Assembly: GCA_009843725.1 (NCBI GenBank)
Contig: VYCX01000210.1
Location: 1-6,483, forward strand
Source: Boseongicola sp. SB0675_bin_26
GTDB taxonomy: Bacteria > Pseudomonadota > Alphaproteobacteria > Rhodobacterales > Rhodobacteraceae
Direction of reading: 5' to 3'
DNA: 6,483 bases
Position numbers and translations under genes: made by a program. The notes under the pieces are model-generated. The model ran no database searches and had not been told where the DNA came from. It was given only the letters and a program-made list of their open reading frames with translations. Shown here piece by piece: positions 1-5,786 of the stretch; the stretch's first letter is position 1, and each line of letters begins with the position of its first letter.

Positions 1-189
1 GCGGAGGAAAGGGGGGAAGGACTGCCGGACCGGATGGCACGATTCGCGGGGGCAGAGGGTGCTGCGTTCTTTGACGCCGGCACCGTGATCGAAGTGGACC
101 CGCTGGACGGAATTCACTGGAGTGAGTCCGCGCACGACAAGTTGGGTCGGGCGCTGATCGAAGTCGTGAAGGAACTGGTGAAACCGTGA
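1..189 (+). CDS. C-terminal end of an SGNH/GDSL-type esterase (5' truncated by window)
   Basis: The first reading frame is open from the window edge to a TGA at 187-189, giving 62 residues. Near the end it carries DPLDGIHWSESAHDKLG, where D36 and H39 match the D-x-x-H block that supplies the acid and base of the catalytic triad in SGNH/GDSL hydrolases. The family typically ends with such a block followed by an amphipathic helix, as here (LGRALIEVVKEL). The Ser-containing block I lies outside the window. The stop overlaps the GTG start of the next gene (GTGA), which implies translational coupling. Carnitine operons in pseudomonads contain a lipolytic enzyme next to carnitine dehydrogenase, and a short-chain acylcarnitine hydrolase is known there. 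Release of carnitine from acylcarnitines is therefore a reasonable but unproven role. Arylesterase or lysophospholipase-like activity remains possible. Confidence 0.72.
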   Translation, partial: AEERGEGLPDRMARFAGAEGAAFFDAGTVIEVDPLDGIHWSESAHDKLGRALIEVVKELVKP

Positions 190-1601
190 GGAACGGCACG
201 GCGGCAGTTATCGGCGGCGGCGTGATTGGCGGCGGATGGGCCGCGCGATTCCTGCTGAACGGCTGGAATGTCAAGGTGTTCGACCCGGACCCCGAGGCGA
301 AGCGCAGGATTGGCGAAGTGATCGGGAATGCCCGGCGGTCGCTGCCGATGCTGTATGAGCGTTCGTTGCCGGAAGAAGGAGAACTCGCCTTTGTGACGTC
401 TGTCGCCGAGGCCGTCGCCGGCGTCGACTATGTTCAGGAGAGTGTGCCTGAACGGCTGGAGCTGAAGCGCAAGGTTTACGCCGAGGTCGAGTCAGTGGCT
501 CCGGACGTGCCCTTGGGATCGTCCACGTCCGGCTTCAAGCCCTCCGATCTGCGGAAGGGACTTGCCTCTGGAACCCGATTGTTTGTCGCCCACCCGTTCA
601 ATCCTGTCTACCTGCTTCCCTTAGTGGAGCTGGTGTCTGGCGGCGGTGACGCGGACATCCAGGCGTCTGCATCGCGGATCCTGACGTCAATCGGAATGCG
701 GCCTTTGGTCGTTCGCGCGGAGATTGACGCGCATATAGCGGATCGGTTTCTTGAAGCGGTCTGGCGTGAAGCGCTTTGGCTGGTAAGGGATGACATTGCC
801 ACCACCGGCGAAATCGATGACGCGATCAGGCTCGGGCTAGGTCTCAGGTGGGCGCAGATGGGCCTCTTCGAGACTTACAGGATTGCCGGCGGCGAGGGCG
901 GCATGGCGCATTTCGTTGAGCAGTTCGGCCCGGCGCTGGCATGGCCGTGGACCAGGCTCATGGACGTGCCGGAATTGACGCCGGATCTCGTGAAGAAAAT
1001 AGGTGATCAATCCGATGTTCAATCCGGAATGCACTCGATTCGCGAACTGGAAGCGCTGCGGGACCGCAATCTGGTGGCGGTGCTGCGAGCCCTGAAGCGC
1101 GAAGGCAGCGCGGCGGGTCGCGTGATCGCCGACCACGAAGCGAATCTCGGTGGCGAGGACTTGGGACGAATCCCCATGATCACCGTGCGGCGCATGGTGC
1201 CGTCGGACTGGACCGACTACAACGGCCACATGAACGAAAGCCGTTACGGCCAGGTTTTCTCGGATGCCGCCGATGCGGTTCTTGCCCACGTAGGGGCGGG
1301 CCCGGACTACGTGTCGGCCGGACGGAGCTTCTTCACCGTTTCGACCAAGACAGACTATCTTTTGGAGACCCATGCAGGCGAAACCATTCAGGTCGAGACA
1401 CGGATGCTGATCGGCGAGGGCAAGAAGCTCAAGCTTCGCCACGAAATGCAGCGCGCATTCGACGGGAGCGTGCTAGCGACCTGCGAGCAGTTTCTTCTGC
1501 ATGTGAACCTTGAGACCCGGAAATCCTGCGACCCGGAACGGCCCGTGGAAGATGCGATCAAGGAAATTGCCGACGCGCACGGGCACGGCCGGGAGTCGTG
1601 A
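186..1601 (+). CDS. L-carnitine dehydrogenase fused to a thioesterase (probable betainyl-CoA thioesterase)
   Basis: A complete 471-residue protein. Residues 1-320 are a 3-hydroxyacyl-CoA dehydrogenase-like fold: the Rossmann motif GGGVIGGG (residues 10-17) binds NAD, D33 ends the second strand, and HPFNP (136-140) supplies catalytic H136 with E148 twelve residues later, the usual His-Glu spacing. Residues 330-471 are a hot-dog thioesterase with the motif DYNGHMN (344-350). Stand-alone L-carnitine dehydrogenases are about 320 residues, so the extra 150 are a true fusion. In the carnitine pathway the first half oxidises L-carnitine to 3-dehydrocarnitine. After cleavage by a beta-keto acid cleavage enzyme, the second half would hydrolyse betainyl-CoA to glycine betaine. 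The GTG start overlaps the upstream stop and has AAGGA at 169-173. It is presumably cytoplasmic. The alternative is a 3-hydroxyacyl-CoA dehydrogenase of another substrate range. Confidence 0.9.
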   Translation: MRNGTAAVIGGGVIGGGWAARFLLNGWNVKVFDPDPEAKRRIGEVIGNARRSLPMLYERSLPEEGELAFVTSVAEAVAGVDYVQESVPERLELKRKVYAEVESVAPDVPLGSSTSGFKPSDLRKGLASGTRLFVAHPFNPVYLLPLVELVSGGGDADIQASASRILTSIGMRPLVVRAEIDAHIADRFLEAVWREALWLVRDDIATTGEIDDAIRLGLGLRWAQMGLFETYRIAGGEGGMAHFVEQFGPALAWPWTRLMDVPELTPDLVKKIGDQSDVQSGMHSIRELEALRDRNLVAVLRALKREGSAAGRVIADHEANLGGEDLGRIPMITVRRMVPSDWTDYNGHMNESRYGQVFSDAADAVLAHVGAGPDYVSAGRSFFTVSTKTDYLLETHAGETIQVETRMLIGEGKKLKLRHEMQRAFDGSVLATCEQFLLHVNLETRKSCDPERPVEDAIKEIADAHGHGRES

Positions 1602-1698
1602 AGTCGTCTTCTGCGTCAAACGGCCTCACGGGGAAGGACGCGAGCCCGAAGTGGATGATGGAATTCAGGTCTCGTGGAACGATCACGTTCGATCTCAT
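1558..1698 (-). pseudogene. Possible head of a truncated gene, running in from behind the uronate dehydrogenase
   Basis: In the same frame as the uronate dehydrogenase, directly after its TGA, the minus strand stays open for about 57 codons down to a TGA at 1558-1560. From the ATG at 1696-1698 it encodes 46 residues. The first 32 or so look protein-like (MRSNVIVPRDLNS, then HFGLASFPVRPFDAEDD), with many codons beginning in G, as in real genes. The last dozen residues are antisense to the end of the carnitine dehydrogenase gene and turn Arg-rich, so the original gene was probably cut near 1602-1610. A GGAGG sits only two bases before this ATG, too close for a good ribosome site. I do not recognise the family. 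It may be a remnant or chance. Confidence 0.3.
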
Positions 1699-1728
1699 TT
1701 CCTCCGCCGGAATTGCGTCTGGATCTTG

Positions 1729-2538
1729 TCAGTCTGCCGCCTCATCGTGGATGCCGTCCGCGCAGAATGCGCCGCCCTGGAAGACGGCGTTCACATCGTC
1801 TGCGGGTGGCGGGTCCATTTCAGCGTCGAGCTTGTCGCGGAACACCTCGGCGTTGTCCATGGGCCGCCAGCCCAGGTAGGCCGCTTCGCGATTGTCCCAC
1901 CAGCTCGCGGAATTGGCCGAGGCGCCGTAAATGATCGGACAGCCCAGGCGTGGGACCATGAAAATCCGCTCGATGAGGTGGATGAAGTCGTCGTGGCTCA
2001 TCCAGGTCGACAGCATGCGGTGGTTGACGGGCTCGGGAAAGCAGGATCCGATGCGGACCGCCGCGGTCTCGATCCCGAACTTGTCGTGATACATGGAAGC
2101 CAGCGCCTCGCCGAACACCTTGGACACGCCGTAGAGTCCGTCGGGGCGCGTGAGCGAGTTCGCGTCAAGCCGTTCCGATTGCTTGTGAAAGCCGATTGCG
2201 TGGTTTGACGAGGCGAAGATGATCCGCGGCGTCACCGAGGACTTTCGCGCGGCTTCGTAGAGATTGTACATGCCGTCAAGGTTCGCGGCCCGGATGGTCG
2301 GCCATGGGGCCTCTGTGGCCTGGCCACCCATGTGGACGATGCCATCGCAGCCTTCGACCATCGCCTCGACCGCTGCCTTGTCTTCGAGCGAGCAGTAGAC
2401 AACCTCTTCGTTTGCACGTGCCTCACCCAACCCCTTGCGGGCAGCGACGCGCATCGTTTCGGTGATGTGGGTCAGCCGGTCGCGGCAGACGGCTCCCAGG
2501 TTGCCGTTGGCACCGGTTATCAGCAGTTTTTTGAGCAT
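1729..2538 (-). CDS. udh: Uronate dehydrogenase (NAD(P)-dependent, extended SDR family)
   Basis: A 269-residue protein, close to the roughly 265 residues of the Agrobacterium enzyme, which it resembles along its full length as I recall that sequence. It would oxidise D-galacturonate or D-glucuronate at C1 to the aldarolactone, the first step of the oxidative uronate route. Visible features: the Rossmann motif TGANGNLG (8-15), ASSNH (109-113) with the catalytic Ser, the Y136-x3-K140 pair in YGVSK, RIGSCFPEP (162-170), STWMSHDDF (177-185) and GASANSASWWDN (205-216). The ATG at 2536-2538 follows GAGAG by a few bases. The usual acidic residue at the end of strand 2 appears to be Ala33, followed by Arg34-Lys35, which hints at NADP use. 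It lies downstream of the membrane hydroxylase on the same strand, across a 157-base gap holding a hydrolase remnant. Another sugar-acid epimerase/dehydrogenase is the main alternative. Confidence 0.82.
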   Translation of the reverse strand: MLKKLLITGANGNLGAVCRDRLTHITETMRVAARKGLGEARANEEVVYCSLEDKAAVEAMVEGCDGIVHMGGQATEAPWPTIRAANLDGMYNLYEAARKSSVTPRIIFASSNHAIGFHKQSERLDANSLTRPDGLYGVSKVFGEALASMYHDKFGIETAAVRIGSCFPEPVNHRMLSTWMSHDDFIHLIERIFMVPRLGCPIIYGASANSASWWDNREAAYLGWRPMDNAEVFRDKLDAEMDPPPADDVNAVFQGGAFCADGIHDEAAD

Positions 2539-2545
2539 GGTTCTC

Positions 2546-2665
2546 TCATCTCGGTTCAGGAATGGCGCGGTTGCGGTTCAGGAAGTTCAGCGCGGCACGG
2601 TGCATTTCGGGCGCTTCGGCGTGGCTCGGGCCGGCGGCATGGAAATCATCGGACGCACCGTTTCT
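2546..2665 (-). pseudogene. Possible remnant tail of an alpha/beta hydrolase upstream of udh
   Basis: Between the hydroxylase stop and the udh start, one minus-strand frame is open for 39 codons and ends in TGA at 2546-2548, seven bases before the udh ATG. It contains GPSHAEAPEMHRAALNFL, which resembles the end of alpha/beta hydrolases: the catalytic His, an E-A-P-E block, then a helix ending in a phenylalanine-leucine pair. A stop at 2666-2668 closes the frame upstream and no full-length hydrolase is present. It may be what remains of a gene once translationally coupled to udh and cut by arrival of the hydroxylase segment. The resemblance covers only about 20 residues. Confidence 0.35.
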
Positions 2666-2695
2666 TCACCATTGCTCAGACACTGCAGGATGACG

Positions 2696-3688
2696 TCAGG
2701 TCCGGCACTGCCGCCTGTCCTTGAGCCGTTCGTGTGCATTGGTCGTCCCATCGTGGAAGGTGCCGAACCACTTGTCCCACGGCATTTCAAGGTTTCCGTA
2801 GTTCACTTCGAAATACCGGTGGTGCATCTGGTGATGGAACGTTCCAAGCGCCAGCTGCCTCCGATCCCCGACCAAGAGGTTCTCGAATCCTGAATGGGAC
2901 GTCGCGGCGGTCAGCGCCTGATGCTGCATGTGAAAAAGGATATGCACCGGACTTGCCGGCACAACCAAGTGTATCAGGATGGAACTGAAGAAGAGGACGT
3001 GCTCAACAGGGTGCATGGACAGCCCTGACCACGGACCGACGTTGACGTTCCGATGATGCAGGGCGTGAGCCAATCGATAGAGCGGACCCCAGTGCAGCGC
3101 CCGGTGGATCCAGTAGAAATGCAAGGAGATCCAGACCGGTGTCAGCACGAACAAGGCCACGAACCAGATCGGGTTGTCTGACCAGGCCAGCACGGGCATC
3201 CATCCGTTTCCCATCGCCCAGAACATCAGCACTTCGTATGCTGTCCATATTCCGACCCCGCTGGTCAGCGTCCAGAAAATGTTGTCGCGCACCTGCCCGC
3301 CGAAGGTGAACTGACGCCCCTTCACCATCAGGTCGCGTGGATCGAATTTCAGCCGGTCGCCCTGCAACTTGGCTCGATAGAAGAACCAGTGCAACCCGCC
3401 CGCGACAATGGTCATCAGCGCCAAGTTCCGTACCAAGAGGGCGCACACCCAGTCCCAGGAGAGCGACTTTGTCACTTCGAGGGAAGGCTGCAGCCAGATC
3501 CAGCAGGCCAGTGCAAGGACAGCCAGGATCGAATTCTCGGCAAGCCGGAACCATCGCGCAGCAACCCAGCCCAGCATGCGCACGGGGTTCGGCGGCCAGC
3601 TGAAGAACGGCGACACCTCTATCGGCACCTCTGGCACATGGTGCCAGCCGGGAAGACCTGGATCGGTGCGTTGCGTGCCGTCCTGCAT
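2696..3688 (-). CDS. Membrane di-iron hydroxylase, sterol desaturase/fatty acid hydroxylase superfamily
   Basis: A 330-residue integral membrane protein. The superfamily hydroxylates or desaturates lipid-like substrates using two iron ions held by eight or more histidines. The boxes are visible: HRALH (195-199), HALHH (208-212), MHPVEH (225-230) and FHHQMHH (284-290). Further conserved blocks include NVGPWSGLS, HSGFENL and EMPWDKWFGTFHDG near the C-terminus. Hydrophobic stretches around residues 52-70, 80-104, 135-160, 173-196 and 229-255 fit a multi-pass protein. I chose the ATG at 3686-3688 because AAGG lies just upstream (CCAAGGTCA). The frame stays open to an ATG at 3889, but that extra part is Arg/Ser-rich and lacks family character. 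The substrate is not evident from the sequence. It shares strand with udh, but a gap and a gene remnant separate them, so a single pathway is not established. Confidence 0.88.
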   Translation of the reverse strand: MQDGTQRTDPGLPGWHHVPEVPIEVSPFFSWPPNPVRMLGWVAARWFRLAENSILAVLALACWIWLQPSLEVTKSLSWDWVCALLVRNLALMTIVAGGLHWFFYRAKLQGDRLKFDPRDLMVKGRQFTFGGQVRDNIFWTLTSGVGIWTAYEVLMFWAMGNGWMPVLAWSDNPIWFVALFVLTPVWISLHFYWIHRALHWGPLYRLAHALHHRNVNVGPWSGLSMHPVEHVLFFSSILIHLVVPASPVHILFHMQHQALTAATSHSGFENLLVGDRRQLALGTFHHQMHHRYFEVNYGNLEMPWDKWFGTFHDGTTNAHERLKDRRQCRT

Positions 3689-3723
3689 TGACCTTGGCGT
3701 GTTGTCGGTGTTGGATCGTTCGC

Positions 3724-3747
3724 TTACAGGCTCCGAACGTAACCTGT
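3724..3747. promoter_or_regulatory. Interleaved inverted repeats upstream of the hydroxylase (possible operator)
   Basis: Reading the plus strand, TTAC (3724-3727) pairs with GTAA (3739-3742), and ACAGG (3726-3730) pairs with CCTGT (3743-3747). They lie 36-59 bases upstream of the hydroxylase ATG, where an operator or promoter would be expected. No strong -35/-10 pair is seen. The arms are short, so chance is a real possibility. Confidence 0.2.
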
Positions 3748-4203
3748 CATGAATCGAGCGGCAATTCCAAACTGCATTTGCAGCAGGTCTGCAGGCGGTC
3801 ACCATACCCGTGAACTGGACGGTGACCTTGGAGTCCGCGGGCACCTGGCGGCCTCGCCCGCTCGGACAGGCCTGCCATGAGGTCTGCAACGGGACGGCAA
3901 CGGATCAACCTGCACTTGGTGCCGGAGCTTGAGAGGATGAAACCCGTTCTGACCAAAGACAAGCAAGACGATGCCGAACCGAGCTTGCGGAAATCGCGGA
4001 ATCTCGCATGGGCCTCTTCCGACAGCGGGAAGATCCATGTGCATCTCGACGATGCCTGCCGTCACCACGCGAAAGTGCCACATCTGCTCCCGCGACCCCG
4101 ATAGGCCGCAGCCGGTTGAGCCGCCTGCCGCGCTTTGCACACATCTCAATCCCGCGGCGACCTTCAGCGAACGGGCCTGTCGGCCGCAGATTGCGCATAT
4201 GCC

Positions 4204-4413
4204 GATCTTTCCGCCTTCGTTTCCGAGATCGAGATGCATCCCTTGGGCGCGGACCGCATGGTCCTGGACGGCGATGCTGAGCGTATTCGCGTCCGCGTGT
4301 TAGGCTTTCGCGCCACTGTGACCGGCGTGAACAAGGGCGGGGCCGGCCTGATCGTTGCCGTCCCGGCCATGTTCGAGTTCCGGGTCTCGCGTGGACGGTG
4401 CACAAGATTGGGC
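4204..4413 (+). pseudogene. Possible TOBE-domain remnant of an ABC importer ATPase
   Basis: One plus-strand frame here has coding-like composition (G-rich first positions, GC-rich third positions) and a protein-like reading. VSEIEMHPLGADRM leads to VRVLGFRATVTG, and then to GLIVAVPAMFEFRVSRGR. The order resembles the C-terminal TOBE domain of sugar/polyamine-type ABC ATPases: a PLGAD-like turn, paired strands, then V-x-P-A followed by F and a final G-R. No Walker A, signature or Walker B motif is found upstream. The frame continues only as antisense of the toxin-like gene, so this cannot be an intact gene. It could be a fragment cut by insertion of the toxin module. The call rests on pattern resemblance only. 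Confidence 0.28.
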
Positions 4414-4434
4414 CGCTTCCCGGCAGGCTTGATG

Positions 4435-5286
4435 TCAGAATCCGAGATCGGTGCCATCGTCATCATCCTTCGCGACCGATGCGTCTATCATCTCGCTGGA
4501 AATTTCCGGAGAAGTTGGCCACGCGCCAGCCCTGGCTCCGGAATGAACTCTGTAGTTTTCCGGGTCGACACTCCCGAAGTCCGGGGCGCAGGGAGTTCCC
4601 CGGGGACCTACAAACAGTCCAAAATCGAACTGCGGCGGAACGGAGCCGATCCACTTCTGTGCACGGTCGCAGGTCTCGCGAAGCCAATTGTTGAGATCAC
4701 CGGCATCAACCTTCCGAACGAGGTTTTCCTCGTCGATCTGCTCCTGGCGAAGAGCCGCTTTCCTGCGCAGCTCCTGAATGATCATGTCCGGGCTGCGACC
4801 TGGACTCTTCTCCGCCGCGGCCCATGCGACGGGGCCAAGAGGAAGGATGCTCTCGGAAATCGTCTTCAGGTCAAGGATGTCTCGCGTTTCGCTTCTGTCA
4901 ATGGCGGCGATGATCTTGTTGGTCGCCAGGTCAACCGGATGGAGTCGGTATCCGAAGATGTCATCCTTCTCCGTCGGGAAGAACCTGTAGTCACTGTCGA
5001 AACTCCAATCTACGCGAGTCTTGTCCCGGTCTGTGCCGACCAAGGCACGACGGAACGCATCGTTCCGTCTGTGCCATATGACTGAAAGGCCTGCCTTCTG
5101 CAGTGACTTTTCGTCCCAATCCGCTACGCGGTCCAAGTCCGCCTTCCTGTCAGAAAAAAGGTCGATGTCATCGGAAAAGCGGTCTGTGTCCACGTTGAGA
5201 ACGGCTCCGCCCGCAACGTAGTTCTCCGGATCCCTGTTGGCGGCGACAGCCCTAAGGATGCGCTTCTGCAGATCCGTCAATGGCAT
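4435..5286 (-). CDS. AbiEii/AbiGii-family nucleotidyltransferase (toxin of a probable toxin-antitoxin or abortive-infection pair)
   Basis: A 283-residue protein of the DNA polymerase beta-like nucleotidyltransferase superfamily. Visible motifs: AGGAVLN (25-31, the glycine pair), RFSDDIDLF (36-44, metal-binding D40 and D42), RVDW (91-94, third acidic residue D93), and DLATNKIIAAIDRSETRD (119-136) with K124, R135, D136 and D139, the family's fourth block. Characterised relatives transfer nucleotides, in some cases to tRNA, and halt growth or block phage. The ATG at 5284-5286 is preferred over one at 5391 because GAGGGG lies eight bases before it and the family motif starts soon after. It overlaps the upstream small gene by 35 bases, so the two are probably co-translated. 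The last 60 or so residues are Pro- and Asp-rich with no motif I know. The normal AbiEi wHTH antitoxin is absent. Confidence 0.85.
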   Translation of the reverse strand: MPLTDLQKRILRAVAANRDPENYVAGGAVLNVDTDRFSDDIDLFSDRKADLDRVADWDEKSLQKAGLSVIWHRRNDAFRRALVGTDRDKTRVDWSFDSDYRFFPTEKDDIFGYRLHPVDLATNKIIAAIDRSETRDILDLKTISESILPLGPVAWAAAEKSPGRSPDMIIQELRRKAALRQEQIDEENLVRKVDAGDLNNWLRETCDRAQKWIGSVPPQFDFGLFVGPRGTPCAPDFGSVDPENYRVHSGARAGAWPTSPEISSEMIDASVAKDDDDGTDLGF

Positions 5287-5503
5287 TGCAGATCCCCTCG
5301 AGCTTGCGAGCGAAAGCGTATTCCTCCTTCCAGCCGTGCAGCTTGAGGCGGCGGGCAACAATTCGAAGATTTTCGGTGTTGGGATTGTCAACCGGACTCA
5401 TGTTCCAGAGACACTTGGTCCCGTAACGACGGTACGCTTCATGATACGCATCCCGCATTGCCTGGTGTGAACTTCCGGTCATCGCATCACCGCCGGCTGT
5501 CAT
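5252..5503 (-). CDS. Small unrecognised protein paired with the AbiEii-like toxin (candidate antitoxin)
   Basis: An 83-residue protein whose 3' end overlaps the nucleotidyltransferase gene by 35 bases in a different frame, the arrangement expected of a coupled toxin-antitoxin pair. The middle reads EAYRRYGTKCLWNMSPVDNP and then NLRIVARRLKLHGWKEEYAFARKLEGICNAI, suggesting two or three helices with basic faces. There is no signal peptide, membrane segment or helix-turn-helix that I can see. AbiEi, the usual partner, is about 200-280 residues with a winged helix, so this is a different protein. The ATG at 5501-5503 has GGAGG thirteen bases upstream, within the IS-like hairpin region. A second ATG at residue 8 (5480-5482) is possible but has a weaker ribosome site. 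It could be an antitoxin or an accessory subunit of the enzyme. Confidence 0.6.
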   Translation of the reverse strand: MTAGGDAMTGSSHQAMRDAYHEAYRRYGTKCLWNMSPVDNPNTENLRIVARRLKLHGWKEEYAFARKLEGICNAIDGSAEAHP

Positions 5504-5512
5504 TGATCGCTA

Positions 5513-5550
5513 ACATCCTCCCCGCCCTGAACTGCGGGGACTTCAGGGAG
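5513..5550 (-). mobile_element. Probable right-end remnant of an IS200/IS605-family element
   Basis: On the minus strand the sequence reads GAAGTCCCCGCAGTTCAGGG and then CGGGGAGGATGTTAG. CCCCGC and GCGGGG form a 6-bp stem (5520-5525 with 5534-5539), and CCCTGAA with TTCAGGG forms an alternative 7-bp stem (5525-5531 with 5542-5548). A hairpin of CCCCGC type followed by GGGGAGGATGT is characteristic of right ends of TnpB-carrying IS200/IS605 elements, which are also the 3' end of their guide RNA. No tnpB or tnpA gene is recognisable nearby, so only the end appears to remain. The GGAGG within it doubles as the likely ribosome site of the small toxin-module gene. Confidence 0.42.
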
Positions 5551-5616
5551 ACTTCGTGACCCCGAATATAGGCTACGGAACTGCGCCGGAAAAGCAAGCG
5601 GCGGCTGTGGCGACCC

Positions 5617-5651
5617 AGTTGAAATCTGGCCCCGGTGAGCTGAACTTGGCC
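5617..5651 (+). repeat. Degenerate direct repeat pair, IS21-end-like
   Basis: AGTTGAAATCTGGCC (5617-5631) and AGCTGAACTTGGCC (5638-5651) are near copies 21 bases apart. Arrays of TTGAA...TGGCC repeats of about this period occur near the ends of IS21-family elements, where the transposase binds. The nearby GGGTGGCACAC (5668-5678) also has that flavour. No istA or istB gene is present. Confidence 0.25.
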
Positions 5652-5731
5652 AGGTTCGCCCCTCAACGGGTGGCACACAGGAGAGCAACAGAACACGTGA
5701 CCGATGAGTCAACTGTCGAACGCGAGCCTTT

Positions 5732-5761
5732 CCGGACGTGCACGCCGTGTCCGGCGTCCGG
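5732..5761. repeat. Perfect 7-bp inverted repeat, 16-base spacer
   Basis: CCGGACG at 5732-5738 pairs with CGTCCGG at 5755-5761. It could form a hairpin, but no T-run follows on either strand, so a factor-independent terminator is unlikely. A protein-binding site or chance in GC-rich DNA are both possible. Confidence 0.25.
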
Positions 5762-5786
5762 CGCTCTGCGCATGGCCGCCTGCACA

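Larger units (their letters stand above)
3689..4434. other. 746-base stretch without a convincing intact gene
   Basis: This lies between the hydroxylase start and the toxin-like gene end, both on the minus strand. Several overlapping open frames exist on both strands, but none has a family motif together with a sensible start. Most are Arg-, Pro- or Ser-rich, as expected of GC-rich non-coding DNA. The promoter of the hydroxylase should lie at its left end. The right-hand part (about 4204-4413) has coding-like composition on the plus strand and is listed separately. I see no tRNA, CRISPR array or clear hairpin terminator. Confidence 0.5.

Noticed and set aside
837..1442. 201-codon minus-strand open frame inside the carnitine dehydrogenase gene
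   Set aside because: It is antisense to a well-supported gene, and its product has no domain pattern.
1602..1728. Terminator between the convergent carnitine and udh genes
   Set aside because: I looked for a GC stem with a T-run on both strands and found none.
1510..2208. 232-codon plus-strand open frame across the carnitine gene end and udh
   Set aside because: It is antisense to udh over most of its length, and no family features are visible.
2691..2698. TGACGTCA palindrome at the hydroxylase stop codon
   Set aside because: Eight bases are too short to mean much, and it lies at a gene end with no promoter nearby.
3689..3889. 67-residue N-terminal extension of the hydroxylase
   Set aside because: The extension is low in family character, while the internal ATG at 3686-3688 has a ribosome site and gives a normal family length.
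4135..5085. 316-codon plus-strand open frame covering the toxin-like gene
   Set aside because: Beyond about 4434 it is only the antisense shadow of the nucleotidyltransferase; only its first part is considered, as a possible remnant.
5287..5391. 35-residue N-terminal extension of the nucleotidyltransferase
   Set aside because: The ATG at 5284-5286 has a strong GAGGGG site. The extension would enlarge the overlap with the small gene and is Ser/Ala-rich.
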